Under the pieces are notes generated by a model, which saw nothing but the letters and a program-made list of their open reading frames with translations, searched no databases and was not told the origin of the DNA. The position numbers and the translations under genes were made by a program. 64,000 bases of DNA from Vicia villosa (Eukaryota; Streptophyta; Magnoliopsida; Fabales; Fabaceae): assembly GCF_029867415.1 (NCBI RefSeq), contig NW_026706278.1, forward strand, positions 124,001 to 188,000. The letters are read 5' to 3'. Of this stretch, positions 23,800-34,161 are shown piece by piece (the stretch's first letter is position 1; each line of letters begins with the position of its first letter).

Positions 23800-25256
23800 A
23801 ACCCCAAAATTCACAAATTGAAACCATGTCAGATTCAAATTTTAACATATGAATCAACATTATTGGAAAAAAATGGGTTTTTAGAAACAAGCTGAAAATA
23901 AGGAGAAGTTGTGAAAAAAAATCACGACTGGTTGCACAGGGTTATAGTCAGCAAGAAGGGATAGACTATACATAAACCTTTTCTCCAGTCGCCAGGTTAG
24001 AATCTATCAAACTCTTAATCTCTTTTGCTGTAAATAATGACATAACTCTATATCAAATGGATGTCAAAAGTGCAATTCTAAATGGTTACATTTATGAAGA
24101 AGTCTAGATAAACCTACCCCTGGTTTTGAAGATTCAAAACATCCATAGTTTGTTTACAAACTCAAGAAATCGTTATATGGTTTAAAACAAGCTCCCAGAG
24201 CTTGGGTCGAAAGACTAAGTAACTTTCTCTTAGAAAAAGGCTTCACTAGAGTGAAGGTAGACACGACTTTGTTTTGTAAGTCATTTAACAATGATATTCT
24301 TATTTGTCAAATTTACGTAGACGGTATAATCTTTTGATCTACTAAAGCCTCCTTGGGCAAAGAATTTGCTAAGAATATGCAGGCTGAATTTGAGATGAGC
24401 ATGATAGGTGAACTTAAGTTTTTTTTGGGTATCCAAATCAATAAAAACCAGAAGGTACTTACATTCATCAAACCAAGTATGTTAAAGAACATCTGAATAA
24501 ATTTGAAACGTAAGAAAGTAAGCCATTCAAAACCCCTGTGCATCTGACATGCATTCGAGAAAAGGAAGAAGTAAGTAAGTAGAATAGAAGTTCTATAGAG
24601 GTATGATTGGCTCTCTCTTATACTTAACTGCTTCAAGACCTGATATACTATATAGTGTCTGTCTTTGTGCCAGATTTCAATCACATCCTAAAAAATCTCA
24701 CTTAACAGTAGTTAAGCGAATTTTTAAATATTTGAAAGGTACTACTAATCTTGGTCTTTATTATAGTAAATCCATAGAATATAAATTAGTAGGTTAGTGC
24801 GATGCTGATTTTGATGGAGATAGAATAGAAAGAAAAAGTACTTCTGGAAGCTGCCAATTTCTGGTAGATAACTTAATCTCAAGGTCCAGTAAAAGACAAT
24901 CCATTATTGCACTATCATTTGCTGAAGCCGAATAGATTGGTGCAGCTGGATGCAGTACTCAGATGATCTGGATGAAGAATCAAGATGAAGACTTTAACAT
25001 ATATGAAAGTAACATTCCTATACTCTGTGATAATACTTTTCCCATATGTATTTCTAAGAACCCTATTTTACATTCTAGGGCTAAACATATAGAAATAAAA
25101 CATCACTTCATTAGGGACTATACTCAGAAGGGGATTCTGTCTTTAAAATTTATCGATACAGACCATCAATGGTCTGATATCTTTACAAAAGCCCTTGCTG
25201 AAGATAGGTTTAATTTCATTATGAAGAATATCAGTATGAAATTAAGTCTAGAATGA
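23800..25256 (+). pseudogene. pol: Ty1-copia RT-RNase H remnant
   Basis: Scattered frames encode LVAQGYSQQEGIDYT, LYQMDVKSA.LNGYIYEEV, then RGMIGSLLYLTASRPD, DADFDGDRIERKSTSGSCQ and HIEIKHHFIRDYTQKG, ending KNISMKLSLE. The RT catalytic Tyr-Val-Asp-Asp is Tyr-Val-Asp-Gly (near 24320). Many stops and several frameshifts interrupt it. The left edge fades out near 23800-23860 within the start of RT. Confidence 0.9.
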
Positions 25257-25808
25257 AAATGTAATTCTTATTTGATTACTCCTAAGAAGTTTGGTTGCCT
25301 TCATTTGTGAACATTTGATCAATTGTTCTTCTTAAGTTAGAAGGAAAATTGTTTCAGAACTTCTTCAAAAGATCTGGAAAATGCTCAAGATTTAACATGC
25401 AGTTCACTATAACAATAGCCGTCAGCCCTAAACGCCAAATCACCTTCTGAGGCTGAACACGTGTTCAGAACTGAGAGGATGAAACGTTTGAGTTGATGCA
25501 TTGAGGCTCGAGTCACATCAGTAACTGTTCTTAAGATTCTTTACGCTATCCCGCTGTCTCTAAATCATTATGTTTCATTTTAATGTTTTGCGTGTTTCCG
25601 ATGGGATATATTCTCTCTCCCTACTCTATCCTAGCATCGCGTCTCATGATTATAGGTGCATTGAAAATCTTGCTATTTAATACCCCTGTTTCTAAATCTT
25701 TTCTTACGTTATTTTTTTGGTATTTATATCTTTCATACCTGAAAGTTTTTCTTATCTCATTCCTTTGCATTTATCTCCCTTGCTTTCCTTCGAGTTTTCT
25801 CCTCTTTC

Positions 25809-26541
25809 TATGGCTGCTCAAACCTTTCAGGGTAACTTAAATTTGCTTGAGGTTATTTGTGAGAAACACCTCAGTCTTGAAAATGTTAAAACTGATTTCA
25901 ACACATGTACAGAGAAACAAGGTTGGGCTGGGTACTGTACCATTCTACGCGATCCCATTTTTCCTAACATTGTAAAAATCTTCTGTATTCATGCATCTGT
26001 TAGTAGTGATGGAAATCACATAACTTATATAATCCACGGTATTCCCTTCGTCATCACTCAATCCTTCATTGCTGAAACCTTTGAGTGTCCTTCTGATCTT
26101 GCTGCTGTAAATCATTCAAAATTTGATTTCTAGAACACCACTATTGTTCCAAAGAACAATAATTGTTCCACTAGGCGTATTTTCAACAATCCAGATTCTC
26201 TAAAACCCTCTGCAAAAATATGGCTTAGGTTTATTCTTACCAACCTACATCCTTGGGGTGATTTCCTCAATGTTATGTCTTCAAGGGATCGGTTTCCCAT
26301 TCACGGTCTTCAAAAAGGGCGTCTAGTAACTCTATCAACTATCATTTTCAAACATCTGAAGGAATCAATTATGGCTTCCAGATCCGGCCAAAATTTCTTC
26401 ATTCCCTTTGGACGTGTTTTATCCGCTTTATTTGAATCTGCTGAAGTCATCAGAATCCGTCGCAAAGCGGATTTTTCAAATAAAGATGTTATGTTTGATT
26501 CTAGTTGTTATGTTTTTACTTTCTATCTTGTGTTCATGTGA
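25809..26541 (+). pseudogene. Sirevirus envelope-like ORF2, one in-frame stop
   Basis: The frame starts at an ATGGCTGCTCAAACC context after a CT-rich, leader-like stretch (25590-25808). It encodes MAAQTFQGNLNLLEVICEKH, then a domain with LHPWGDFLNVMSSRDRFPIH and KGRLVTLSTIIFKHL, as in the plant envelope-like or transposon-associated ORF found after pol in Sireviruses. A single in-frame TAG at 26131-26133 divides it into 108- and about 135-codon halves; otherwise the frame is open. The function of this ORF in the family is not known to me. Confidence 0.6.
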
Positions 26542-26633
26542 TTCATCTACTTCGTTTTTCTTGTTTTGGTTCCTTTATTCTCATAGTTTTATCAATGAAG
26601 TCTTTTTTTCATGTCGTATCTTTTTTATTATTG

Positions 26634-26650
26634 ACAAAAAGGGGGAGAAA
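26634..26650 (+). promoter_or_regulatory. Internal polypurine tract
   Basis: ACAAAAAGGGGGAGAAA after ORF2 is the same motif as at 38741 and, inverted, near 44530. It is not next to an LTR, so it is an internal PPT conserved across family members. Confidence 0.65.
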
Positions 26651-27115
26651 TGTAAAATATTTTGAATCATAACAGTGCACCCAGACTAAGTCTCAGACAT
26701 TTTAATATAACAAAAATTTTGTCTTATTGTTACGACCGGCTTTAAATTTTAAGTTTTCTAACTTAAATTACAGAGTCGCCACCTATGTTTTTATTTTATC
26801 CTAAGATAAGGGTAAACATGGGAGAAAAACCTAATGTTAGAGAAATTGGGTAAGTTGAGAAATTAGGATCAAGGGAAGGTATTAGGCACCCTTAACCCTT
26901 CCTTAAGATTTATAGTGTCTCTAGAGTAAGGTTTACGATAAGAGTTTTATGGTAAGGTTTATAAAAAGTTATGGTTAAAGGTGCACAATAGAGTAAAGAA
27001 TAAAATCTCAAACCTACTTAATTTTAGGAAAAGGGAACTCGTTCTGGTTGTTCAGATGCCTACGTACCTCCTTATTGGAGGATCAGAGTCAACGTAGTTC
27101 GAAAGTTTTATTGGT

Positions 27116-27276
27116 GTTTTTTATGAGATAGTTTTTGTACACCACCGGTATAGTCCGGTTCGGGGATCAGCTCTGGCATCAAGTGGGTCAAGCCCCCTCC
27201 TGATCGCAGCTGCGGGGGATCGAACCGTGGTTCTCCCTACCAAGTCCAGCGTCAATCACCACTGGACCAACTAACG
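27116..27276 (-). mobile_element. tRNA-derived SINE
   Basis: On the minus strand it starts with a tRNA-like head: an A-box-like GTTAGTTGGTCCAGTGGTGA and an exact B box GGTTCGATCCC, followed by a G-rich body and a short 3' tail. ATTGGT at 27110-27115 and 27277-27282 is the probable target duplication. It would be transcribed by RNA polymerase III. It sits inside the solo LTR and is therefore younger than that LTR family copy. Confidence 0.7.
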
Positions 27277-27999
27277 ATTGGTACAAATACTTTCTATTAT
27301 GATTCTAAAGAATCTATTACGTAAATTAAATAAAAAAGTGTGATTAAAAAAACCATTTGTTTAGAAGTTGGACTAAATGAATTTATTTTTAAACCAATTA
27401 TTAAATTACTTAGTAAAATTAAATGTGTTATTTTAATAATTATTAAATGTAGACTAGGAAAAAAAAACTAATTACTAGAGATTTAAGATCGTTAAAGTAG
27501 AACAAAACATTTGTGGAATATTGATAACTACTAAATCAAAATTAAATTAGATATATGATTATAATATTATTTATTAAGTAAAATTATTAACGAAAAAGTT
27601 ATTATTTAAATTATTAATCTAAACTAAAATCATTATTGTTTTTCTAAATTAAATAGAATTGGAAAATTATTAATAATAAAACAGGGAGGTGTATTGTTAA
27701 GTTAATTAGTAATTCTAGGTGGTGTAAAAATAAAACTTGGCCCAATAGATTCATGATCCATTAGACATGGTATGGGGAAGCCCATGGCGTTATGGTAGAC
27801 CGCAGGGTTCTGATTGCTTGATCCAAATCTAATGGCCCACAGAATTATTATCTGGGGCGTAGATCCAGAATTATAGAATCGGACGGCCTGCATGCATTTC
27901 TTTTAGACGAGGGAGTATGGTAAATTTAATGGGGAACCACACATATGACCAATCACGCAGCCTTTAAGTGGCCACGTGTCACAATCATAATTGAGATGG

Positions 28000-28230
28000 A
28001 TTAATTATAATTTGTTTTTTTTTTTTACAAATTTCACTTTTTATTTTCAACGAATCTCTCTTCCTCTCACCTTGCGGTCTCTCTCTTTCACTCTCTGCAA
28101 ACAAAACCCAGAAAATGAAACCCCTCTTCATCTTCTTCCCCTCTCATCTTCATAAACCAATCCCAGAATCCGTGAACATAAACCCTAACCCTAACAATTT
28201 TATGAACCCTAGCTAAGAACCTTAAGCCAA
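28000..28230 (+). other. Gene-like leader antisense to the solo LTR
   Basis: The plus strand, opposite to LTR orientation, has CCACGTGTC, a TTATAATTTG box, a long CT-rich tract and then AAAATGAAACCC opening a 33-codon frame. No known protein is encoded. Similar antisense leader-like DNA occurs in the LTRs near 6.0 kb and 14.05 kb. Confidence 0.3.
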
Positions 28231-29597
28231 ATTCTCAGAAATCCACAACAAACAAACATCGATTATACAATCATAAGTTAAGTTTTTAGTAATTACCTCT
28301 TCTGCTTGTTGACCGATTTCGTCTCTCCTTCTAATCTCCTTCCCTATTCGAATTTTGTAGGTACAACTATCTCGGCCAACTCGCGGCAAGATTATGATTT
28401 GATTAAGTTTTGATCTTATTTGATTTTAGCCTTAAGTTTAGAAACAGAACAAATCCGGATTGAATTTTGTATGATAACTATCCGTTTAATTGAATATCTA
28501 TTTTCCTTTTTCGGTTATGGCTTGATTCGGTTCATGATTCTGTGTTTGAAGATGAATTAGGGTTGGAATTAGGAATTGAAGGAGAGGGGTATGAAGGGTG
28601 GCGGTCGCCTCTGCTTGCAGGAGATGAACAAAGAAAAAATTTAACCCTAGTTTGACTAAGTCAATAATAATTAATAATGATTAATGGTATTAAATTAATA
28701 GTAGTATTAATAATAAAAAAAACTTTCTTTTATTTAGTTTTAAAGTAGTAACGACTTATGATTTAAATCATCCTAATCCTAATTATGCTAATAATTACTA
28801 ATACATTAATATAAACGGTTAAAAACTTCATAAGAATAATAAATTAACCATTTTTTTTATTAATTGAAAATAAAAGTAACCGTAAAGGGTTCCTTATTTT
28901 TGAACTAACACCCCCCTTTTCGGGAATTTTTTCTAATATGAAAAAAAACACTAACCTAATTCTAAAGGTTTTCCTCCCTTTTTTTTTTTATAATAATTAA
29001 TAAGACTATTAATCACTAAATTAATAATGACTAACGGTTGTATAAATATTTCATACTTTTATATAAAAAAAACGATGATTAATATAACCCAAATAATAAT
29101 TAAATATAGTAGTAATCTACAAAGCATTTTTTTTATATAATGCATAAAACTAAACATAATTAAAAATATAACATTAATATATATATAGATGTTTAATATA
29201 ACATGATTAATATATATAATTAAATATATATACTACAAATATTTAGATGTCTCAATAAATTTAATTATAGCATCGAAATTTCTAATAGGCCTAAGATTTG
29301 ACTAGATCCAAATTCTTAAACATAATTTTCTTAAAAAAATAAAAATAAAATAATGCACCTCTACCTCTTGAATTAAATGGTTTTCTACCAGAAAAATACA
29401 CCCCCATTTTTGAATTAAACTTTTAAAGAAAGATTTAGAAAATTGGCTTAACAATCTAGATGTTGAGCCCACTAATTTGATGAACACCTCTTTGCGTATA
29501 AAACCCCTTGCAAGTTAATAGTGAGCTTAAAAGAAGTGAAATAAAAACTAGAATAAATAAATGTTTAAAATAATAAGGCAAATTTTGGGGTATGACA

Positions 29598-29821
29598 CTT
29601 ATTTGATTGTAAAGAACACAAAAACTACAGGAAAAAGTTCTTAAAAGCTCCATCAGAACTTCCATACAAAAGCTATCAGAATTTCCAACTAAAGATAAAG
29701 ACTCCAATCAAGAAAGTATTAATATTATTTGAGTACTCAACTCAGGGGGGACTTTATGTTAATTATGTTCTTATTTATTTCAAAATATATGAGTTCTTGT
29801 CATCATTAAAAAGGGGAGATT
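29598..29821 (+). other. Distal 3' UTR and PPT of the old copia element
   Basis: This continues the copia 3' UTR after the solo LTR. It contains one CTCAGGGGGGACTT motif like the PPT-like repeats of younger copies, and the PPT AAAAAGGGGAGAT at 29808-29820 just before the LTR. Confidence 0.75.
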
Positions 29822-30668
29822 GTTAGAACATAGTTTGGTTCTACATCTTTGAAAGAGTTTTGATGATAACAAACCCATAATTTTCACTAAGAACAAATAT
29901 GCACTCTAATCGTATTATCTAAATTGCATAAGTTCTGAAGAATGTAAAAGTGATTTCTCAGAAGCAGAAGGCTACATTGAGAGAAGTTTACAAGAATAAG
30001 AAGTTCTAGACAACGATTTCTCATAAGTAGAAGGCTGCGTTGAGAGAAGTATACAAGAACAAGAAGTTCTAAAGATCGAAGGAAGTTTACAAGTTCAAGA
30101 TGTTCTGAAGACAAATAAGAAAAGTAATAAACTCTGATACTTAAAACGCTTAAAGCACCAACAAGATGCAAAAAATACTCTGATGATCAGAAGATCTATA
30201 ATGTTACAATCGTCAATGCAAGATCATTTTGTAATGGCTGGAAATTAATTACAACAGACAAAATATTCATTTTTGGAAATAGCATTAATCAACATTTCAT
30301 CAACATTCCAAAACAAGAAAATTTGTCTCTCAACATATCAAAAAGTTCACCCTATATAAAGAGGACATCGGTGAAGAAAAAGCTTACAACTCACCCGCGC
30401 ACGAATTCAAGAGCTCTAAATTTTTGTTATCATTCTGTTGTATTCATATTTGTATATTGTGCTTAAAATTATGGATACATCACGGGTGTGATATAGCTTA
30501 TTAGAAGTATGTCTTTAAACACACAAAGTTGTAATCGTATAAGTGTTACCTTGAGAAAACCGGACTGTGGTTTGAGTTCAAACGAACCAGGATAACTAAA
30601 CGTGTCATAAGTTTTAGTTTGTTTAAAAAACCCAATCCAACCCCCTTATTGTGTTTTTCGTTTCTTCA
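29822..30668 (+). mobile_element. 3' LTR of the old Sirevirus-like element
   Basis: It begins TGTTAGAACATAG after the PPT and ends TTTTTCGTTTCTTCA, matching the ends of the younger copies (TGTTAGAACAAG ... TTTTTCTATCCTTCA). It also shares the block AACGAACCAGGATAA. It is shorter (847 bp) and lacks the three-copy palindrome array. An internal repeat of about 67 bp (CAGAAGGCTACATTGAGAG and relatives) is seen twice near 29960-30090. Confidence 0.85.
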
Positions 30669-31425
30669 CACATGTTATCACCCATATCACTTGAGGTATT
30701 CATGATTTCATTGTTTAAGTTGTTGCCTAAATATCCAAAGGAATGAGAATTGTATTGAAAAAAATTGTCAAGGTACTCAATCTCTCTTCCAGTCTCTTTA
30801 TCTTTGTGCTTAGCATTGTTAAAGCCTTGCACCCCACTTGTTTCAAAAATAGTTTTGTATTGTTAAAGCTCAACCTTTTTAAATCAACCCATGGTTTTGT
30901 ATTCTTAAAGCTTAACTAACTTCTTTTAAACTCTAGCCTTGTATTGTTAAAGCTTGGCTCCTTTTATTAAAACTTGTTAAGTATTGTTAAAGCTTAAAAT
31001 TTTAAAAACCCGTTGAGTATTGTTAAAGCTTAACACCCACATTGATTTTGCCATTTGGCTCTTTTCTGTAGGTCTGAGACGCAATGTCTTATTGAACTCA
31101 CTTTTAAAATCTTCTTTTATCATCCTCCCACACTATATAAACAAAAACACAAAAAGGCATTTTATAACAACAAAAATAATAATATTTTCAAAGTGGTTCC
31201 TATAGACTACCATAGATGTGAGTGGTGCTTAAAACCTCCCCCTGCATCCATCCCCAAATCTGTGATAAGTTTATTAGTTTTGATTTTAAAAACTTTTGTG
31301 GGTCTTGTTCGCTCTTTCTCCCATTTCCTTTGTAAACAATAAAGCATTATGGTGACTTTGTTAAAATATATGAGCTAAGTCAATTCAATGGCTTTAGTCT
31401 CACAAATTTCACCGCTAAAGAGAAG
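30669..31425 (+). mobile_element. 3' part of an Ogre-like 5' LTR (plus strand)
   Basis: This precedes an Ogre-type PBS. It contains six degenerate repeats of GTATTGTTAAAGCTT at intervals of about 40 bp (30805-31035) and ends with the block GTTCCTATAGACTACCATAG and GTGAGTGGTGCTTAA, which I associate with Ogre LTR ends. Its 5' edge is lost at or after the junction with the copia LTR. A 69-codon minus-strand frame across that junction (30623-30832) is not supported as a gene. Confidence 0.6.
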
Positions 31426-31443
31426 TGGCGACTTCGCTGGGGA
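31426..31443 (+). promoter_or_regulatory. Primer-binding site (tRNA-Arg type), plus strand
   Basis: TGGCGACTTCGCTGGGGA is the same PBS form as at 4231-4250. It shows that 30669-31472 and 41032-42648 are parts of one plus-strand Ogre-like element. Confidence 0.8.
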
Positions 31444-32050
31444 TCACACATATTCCTAATAAAGGTTGACCCTGTTAGAACAAGATTTGTTCTGATCAAT
31501 TATCTTAGTTTTGATGATAACAATAATATGAATTTTGCTTAAGATTATATGGTACTCTAATCCAATGCAATTTCCTTTCAGGAAATATATAAAGAGTACG
31601 CATAATTCAGCGCTCAGAAGCTTTGTCTCAAATGGTTCAGCATGCAACATCAGAACATGGTCTGGCAAGACATCAGAAGATGGTCGAAGCAGAATCAGAA
31701 CATGGGTCTATGGAAGCATCAGAAGAACAAGAGAACAGAAGCACTGAAGTTCTGATGGTATCACGCTCAGAAGCACTTCAAGGTCAGAAGATCAGAAGAT
31801 GCTTTGCACCAAGCTGTTTGACTCTGATGATATTCAAACGTTGTATTCATAAACATCAGATCAGAAGGAAGTACAAGTGGTAAGCTACGCTGACTGACAA
31901 AAGGAACGTTAAAAGCTATTAAAGGCTACGTCAGTAGACACAGCGTGAACAAGGCTCGAGGTAGTTGACAAAAGCGTATAACATTAAATGCGATGCTGTA
32001 CGGAACACGCAAAGCATTAAATGCACTCAACGGTCATCTTCTCCAACGCC

Positions 32051-32058
32051 TATAAATA
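32051..32058 (+). promoter_or_regulatory. TATA box of the Sirevirus LTR
   Basis: CGCCTATAAATATGAAG is present at the same place in the 3' LTR (40396-40403) and in the related LTR at 47335-47342. Transcription likely starts about 30 bp downstream. Confidence 0.75.
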
Positions 32059-32299
32059 TGAAGTTCTGATGAGAAGCAAGGTTAACGATCCTGAACAAAA
32101 CAACGCCTATTAACTTGCTGAAACTCTGTTCAAACTCAAAGCTCAGAATCTTCATCTTCATCAAAGCTCACTACATTGCTGTTGTAATATATTAGTGAGA
32201 TTAAGCTTAAACGTTAAGAGAAATATCACAGTTTGTGATTATAGCTTTTAAGAAGCAATTGTAATACTCTTAGAATTGATTACATTAAGTTGTAAGGAA

Positions 32300-32462
32300 C
32301 TAGAGTGATCGTGTGGATCAGAATACTCTAGGAAGTCTTAGAGGTTATCTAAGCAGGTTGTAACTAGAGTGATCGTGTGGATCAGTATACTCTAGAAAAG
32401 TCTTAGAGGGTATCTAAGCAGTTGTTCCTGGAGTGATCAGTGTGTGATCAGAAGACTCTGGA
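32300..32462 (+). repeat. Three-unit palindrome array in the LTR
   Basis: Units of about 64 bp each carry an imperfect palindrome of the form CTAGAGTGATC-GTGTG-GATCAG..ACTCTAG (32300-32331, 32364-32395, 32428-32461), followed by a GTCTTAGAGG..TCTAAGC block. The array recurs in the 3' LTR near 40645-40806, at 47570-47740 and, inverted, at 42870-42975. Arrays of conserved palindromic motifs in LTRs are known for Sireviruses. Confidence 0.85.
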
Positions 32463-32681
32463 AGACTTAGTTGCTGACTAAGTGGAGAACCATTGTAATC
32501 CGTGCGATTAGTGGATTAAATCCTCTGTTGAGGTAAATCATCTCTGCGGGGGTGGACTGGAGTAGTTTAGTTAACAACGAACCAGGATAAAAATAACTGT
32601 GCAATTTATTTTTATCTGTCAAGTTTTTAAAGCTACACTTATTCAAACCCCCCCCTTTCTAAGTGTTTTTCTATCCTTCAA

Positions 32682-32703
32682 TTGGCATCAGAGCGCCGGT
32701 TCT
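32682..32703 (+). promoter_or_regulatory. Primer-binding site (initiator tRNA-Met type)
   Basis: TTGGCATCAGAGCGCCGG begins one base after the LTR and fits the TTGGTATCAGAGC type used by many Ty1-copia elements. Confidence 0.85.
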
Positions 32704-32766
32704 AAGGTGCAAGCACTTAACCGTGTTTAGAAAAGATTCAGGAAGAGAAAAACGCTTCAGTAAAAG

Positions 32767-34161
32767 ATGGTTGATGAAAGTGAAAAGTCTACACCTGCAT
32801 CTACATCTGGCTCTGCTGAGCAATACAACGGTAACAATGGTTATACTAGACCGCCGGTATTTGATGGTGAAAACTTTGAATACTGGAAAGATAAACTGGA
32901 AAGTTACTTTCTTGGTCTAGATGGTGATCTATGGGATCTTCTGATGGATGGTTACAAACATCCAGTAAATGCCAGTGGCGTAAAGCTGACAAGGCAAGAA
33001 ATGAATGATGATCAGAAAAAGCTTTTCAGGAATCATCATAAATGTAGAACTGTTTTGCTGAATGCTATCTCTCATGCTGAGTATGAGAAGATATCTAACA
33101 GGGAAACGGCCTATGACATATATGAGTCCTTGAAAATGACTCATGAAGGAAATGCTCAAGTCAAGGAGACTAAAGCTCTAGCTTTAATCCAGAAGTATGA
33201 AGCCTTCAAGATGGAGGATGATGAAGACATTGAAAAGATGTTTTCAAGATTTCAAACTCTTACTGCTGGATTGAGAGTTCTTGACAAGGGATACACCAAG
33301 GCTGATCACGTAAAGAAGATCATCAGAAGCTTACCCAGAAGATGGGGTCCTATGGTGACTGCATTCAAGATTGCAAAGAATCTGAATGAAGTTTCTCTGG
33401 AAGAGCTCATCAGTGCCTTGAGAAGTCATGAAATAGAGCTGGACGCAAATGAGCCTCAAAAGAAAGGTAAGTCTATTGCATTAAAATCCAATATCAAGAA
33501 ATGCACTAACGCTTTTCAGGCTAGAGAAGAAGATCCTGAAGAATCAGAATCTGAAGAAGAAGATGAACTGTCCTTGATCTCCAGAAGGCTAAATCAACTC
33601 TGGAAGACCAAGCAAAGGAAGTTCAGAGGCTTCAGAAGTTCAAAGAAATTTGAACGTGGAGAATCTTCTGATGACAGAAGATTTGACAAGAAGAAGGTCA
33701 TGTGCTATGAATGCAATGAGCCTGGACACTTCAAGAATGAATGTCCAAATCTTCAGAAGGAAAATCCCAAGAAGAAGTTTCATAAGAAGAAAGGTCTTAT
33801 GGCAACCTGGGATGAGTCAGAAGATGATTCAGACTCTGAAGACGAGAAGGCTAACTGTGCGCTAATGGCGACAGAAGATGACGGATCAGAATCTACATCA
33901 GAATCAGATTCTGAAGAGGTATTTTCTGAACTTACTAGAGATGAGTTAGTTTCCGGTCTAACTGAACTTCTGGAACTCAAGTCTCAGATCAGTCTCAAAT
34001 ACAAGAAGCTGAAAAAGCTATTTGAATTTGAGACAAAGAAGCTTGAGTTGGAGAATTCTGAATTAAAAGAAAAACTTTTAAAATTATCCAATAATGTTGG
34101 ATCTCCTTCTGATTCAGAAAAATCCACTCCTAGTCTAAAACCATATTCTGAAAGAATATGA
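32767..34161 (+). CDS. gag: Sirevirus Gag, C-terminus frameshifted
   Basis: Gag builds the virus-like particle and binds the RNA. The 464-residue frame starts MVDESEKSTPASTSGS. It has the copia gag N-terminal block (PPVFDGENFEYWKDKLESYF), the gag-polypeptide domain (EISNRE-type YEKISNRETAYDIYESLK, EDIEKMFSRFQTL, RSLPRRWGPMVTAF), a zinc knuckle CYECNEPGHFKNEC at residues 313-326, and an acidic Ser/Glu-rich tail with coiled-coil-like KKLELENSELKEK. The frame ends at 34161 because of one extra base near 34131-34140 compared with the copy at 49.35 kb; the normal C-terminal continuation is the frame at 34162-34687. Gag from this copy would therefore be truncated. Confidence 0.9.
   Translation: MVDESEKSTPASTSGSAEQYNGNNGYTRPPVFDGENFEYWKDKLESYFLGLDGDLWDLLMDGYKHPVNASGVKLTRQEMNDDQKKLFRNHHKCRTVLLNAISHAEYEKISNRETAYDIYESLKMTHEGNAQVKETKALALIQKYEAFKMEDDEDIEKMFSRFQTLTAGLRVLDKGYTKADHVKKIIRSLPRRWGPMVTAFKIAKNLNEVSLEELISALRSHEIELDANEPQKKGKSIALKSNIKKCTNAFQAREEDPEESESEEEDELSLISRRLNQLWKTKQRKFRGFRSSKKFERGESSDDRRFDKKKVMCYECNEPGHFKNECPNLQKENPKKKFHKKKGLMATWDESEDDSDSEDEKANCALMATEDDGSESTSESDSEEVFSELTRDELVSGLTELLELKSQISLKYKKLKKLFEFETKKLELENSELKEKLLKLSNNVGSPSDSEKSTPSLKPYSERI

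Larger units (their letters stand above)
26728..29597 (-). mobile_element. Solo Ogre-like LTR (2870 bp) with TSD CTTAT
   Basis: On the minus strand it starts TGTCATACCCCAAAATTTGC at 29597 and ends GGTCGTAACA at 26728. The direct repeat CTTAT flanks it at 26723-26727 and 29598-29602. No PBS or internal region is present, so it is a solo LTR left by unequal recombination between the two LTRs of a full element. It lies within the 3' UTR of the older copia element. It contains a SINE and, on the plus strand, a gene-like leader. Confidence 0.93.
23800..30668 (+). mobile_element. Old, 5'-truncated Sirevirus-like Ty1-copia element
   Basis: The order on the plus strand is RT-RNase H remnant, envelope-like ORF2, internal PPT, nested solo LTR, 3' UTR, PPT and 3' LTR. 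It lacks its 5' LTR, gag, protease and integrase. It shares many pol peptides with the better copies at 34-37 kb but is far more diverged, with numerous stops and frameshifts, so it is an older member or a different subfamily. Confidence 0.85.
31473..32680 (+). mobile_element. 5' LTR of the recent Sirevirus
   Basis: It runs from TGTTAGAACAAG to CTATCCTTCA and is followed directly by the PBS. It includes a TATA box at 32051 and a three-unit palindrome array at 32300. The motif TCAGAAG recurs very often in it. Confidence 0.95.

Noticed and set aside
27180..27276. Possible tRNA gene on the minus strand
   Set aside because: A and B boxes are present, but the arms do not make a complete cloverleaf and the region has a SINE body, tail and target duplications.
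30623..30832. 69-codon minus-strand ORF
   Set aside because: It spans the boundary between a copia LTR and Ogre-like sequence, so it cannot be an original gene.
31623..31883. 86- to 101-codon frames in the Sirevirus LTRs (also at 39968 and 46876)
   Set aside because: They arise from the TCAGAAG-rich LTR sequence in each copy and have no domain; LTR position and lack of a leader argue against a gene.
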